Assembly (NCBI GenBank): GCA_963650135.1
Contig: CAVJLG010000109.1
Span: forward strand, 1-7,434
Source of the DNA: HGM13006 sp963650135
GTDB taxonomy: Bacteria > Bacillota > Clostridia > Oscillospirales > Oscillospiraceae
Reading direction: 5' to 3'
DNA: 7,434 nt
Below are positions 7,122 to 7,434 of the stretch, piece after piece (within the stretch, counting starts at the first letter, position 1; the number at the start of each line of letters is the position of its first letter). Made by a program: the position numbers and the translations under genes. Below the pieces are notes generated by a model. It saw only the letters and a list, made by a program, of their open reading frames with translations, did not search any database and was not told the origin of the DNA.

Positions 7122-7150
7122 TTGTAAATTTGCGAAAAGTGTTGTATGAT
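7122..7150 (+). promoter_or_regulatory. Internal sigma-A promoter for tuf
   Basis: TTGTAA (7122-7127, four of six consensus bases) and TATGAT (7145-7150, five of six) are exactly 17 bases apart in the AT-rich fusA-tuf gap. Transcription would start near A7157, giving a leader of about 34 bases that includes the tuf ribosome binding site. No terminator hairpin is seen after fusA, so tuf is probably read both from the str promoter and from this one. Confidence 0.7.
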
Positions 7151-7190
7151 TGCAACATAAACAAACCGTACTATAAGGAGGAAATATCCC

Positions 7191-7434
7191 ATGGCAAAGG
7201 CAAAATTTGAAAGAAATAAGCCCCATGTCAACATCGGCACCATCGGCCACGTTGACCACGGCAAGACCACTCTGACCGCTGCTATCACCAAGTATCTGGC
7301 AATGCAGGGCAAGGCTGAGTTCGAGGACTACGCCAGCATCGATAAGGCTCCCGAGGAGAAGGAGCGTGGTATTACCATTAACACCGCTCACGTTGAGTAT
7401 GAGACTGACGCTCGTCACTATGCTCACGTTGACT
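7191..7434 (+). CDS. tuf: Translation elongation factor Tu (3' end outside window)
   Basis: First 81 residues of EF-Tu, the GTPase that carries aminoacyl-tRNA to the ribosomal A site. AGGAGG at 7176-7181 lies nine bases before the ATG, and the start MAKAKFERNKPHVNIGTIGH is the standard one. The P-loop GHVDHGKT is at residues 19-26 and the effector-region RGITIN is at 59-64. The last visible residue, D81, is the first residue of the expected DCPGH motif. The segment EFEDYASIDKAPEEKERG has the form common in clostridia, by recollection. The gene is open to the window edge with no defect. It is the last gene visible of the str unit and has its own promoter as well. Confidence 0.98.
   Translation, partial: MAKAKFERNKPHVNIGTIGHVDHGKTTLTAAITKYLAMQGKAEFEDYASIDKAPEEKERGITINTAHVEYETDARHYAHVD

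Noticed and set aside
7141..7156. Inverted repeat GTTG...CAAC over the tuf -10 box as an operator
   Set aside because: Only the outer four bases on each side match, and the inner bases do not form a dyad, so it is not distinguishable from chance.
4581..7427. A 948-residue open frame on the minus strand across rpsG, fusA and tuf
   Set aside because: It is exactly in register with the sense codons of three conserved genes, runs through the fusA-tuf gap, resembles no known protein, and is explained by the absence of TTA, CTA and TCA codons in these genes. No ribosome binding site is seen at its start.

Overview
The window is an ordinary but well-preserved stretch of the bacterial transcription/translation core, read entirely on the + strand. 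It holds the 3' nine-tenths of rpoC, a small L7Ae-type RNA-binding protein gene, rpsL, rpsG, fusA and the first 81 codons of tuf. This is the rpoC-ybxF-rpsL-rpsG-fusA-tuf order of Firmicutes. Supporting traits are an L7Ae-family gene between rpoC and rpsL, an S12 protein with the long Firmicutes-type N-terminal region, a beta' subunit without the large trigger-loop insertion of proteobacteria, strong AGGAGG ribosome binding sites, and sigma-A type promoters. The fairly GC-rich codon use together with the protein sequences points to a gut-type clostridium of the Oscillospiraceae/Ruminococcaceae kind (Faecalibacterium and relatives). That genus-level guess is inference.

Layout. Bases 1-3404 are rpoC, truncated only by the window edge; about 53 N-terminal residues are missing. 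Bases 3424-3459 form an intrinsic terminator that closes the rpoBC unit. A near-consensus promoter (TTGACG, 17 bp, TATAAT with an extended -10 and AT-rich upstream DNA) then starts a separate str transcript at about 3580. That transcript reads the L7Ae-like gene (GTG start 3627), rpsL (3936), a 162-base gap folded into several hairpins, rpsG (GTG start 4524), fusA (5010, only 15 bases after rpsG) and tuf (7191). tuf also has its own promoter in the fusA-tuf gap (TTGTAA, 17 bp, TATGAT).

How the genes work together. RpoC is the catalytic subunit of RNA polymerase. S12 and S7 shape the decoding centre and the head of the 30S subunit. EF-G drives translocation and EF-Tu delivers aminoacyl-tRNA. 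The L7Ae-like protein belongs to a family that binds kink-turn RNA. Co-transcription balances ribosome and elongation-factor supply, and the extra tuf promoter fits the larger cellular demand for EF-Tu.

I see no mobile element, CRISPR array, tRNA, rRNA, phage gene or defence system, and no broken gene. The part least explained by known annotation is the rpsL-rpsG intergenic RNA (about 4388-4524). It can form three adjacent hairpins and also a competing set of pairings, one of which covers the rpsG start region. It is a plausible translational operator, perhaps bound by S7, but this is a by-eye prediction.
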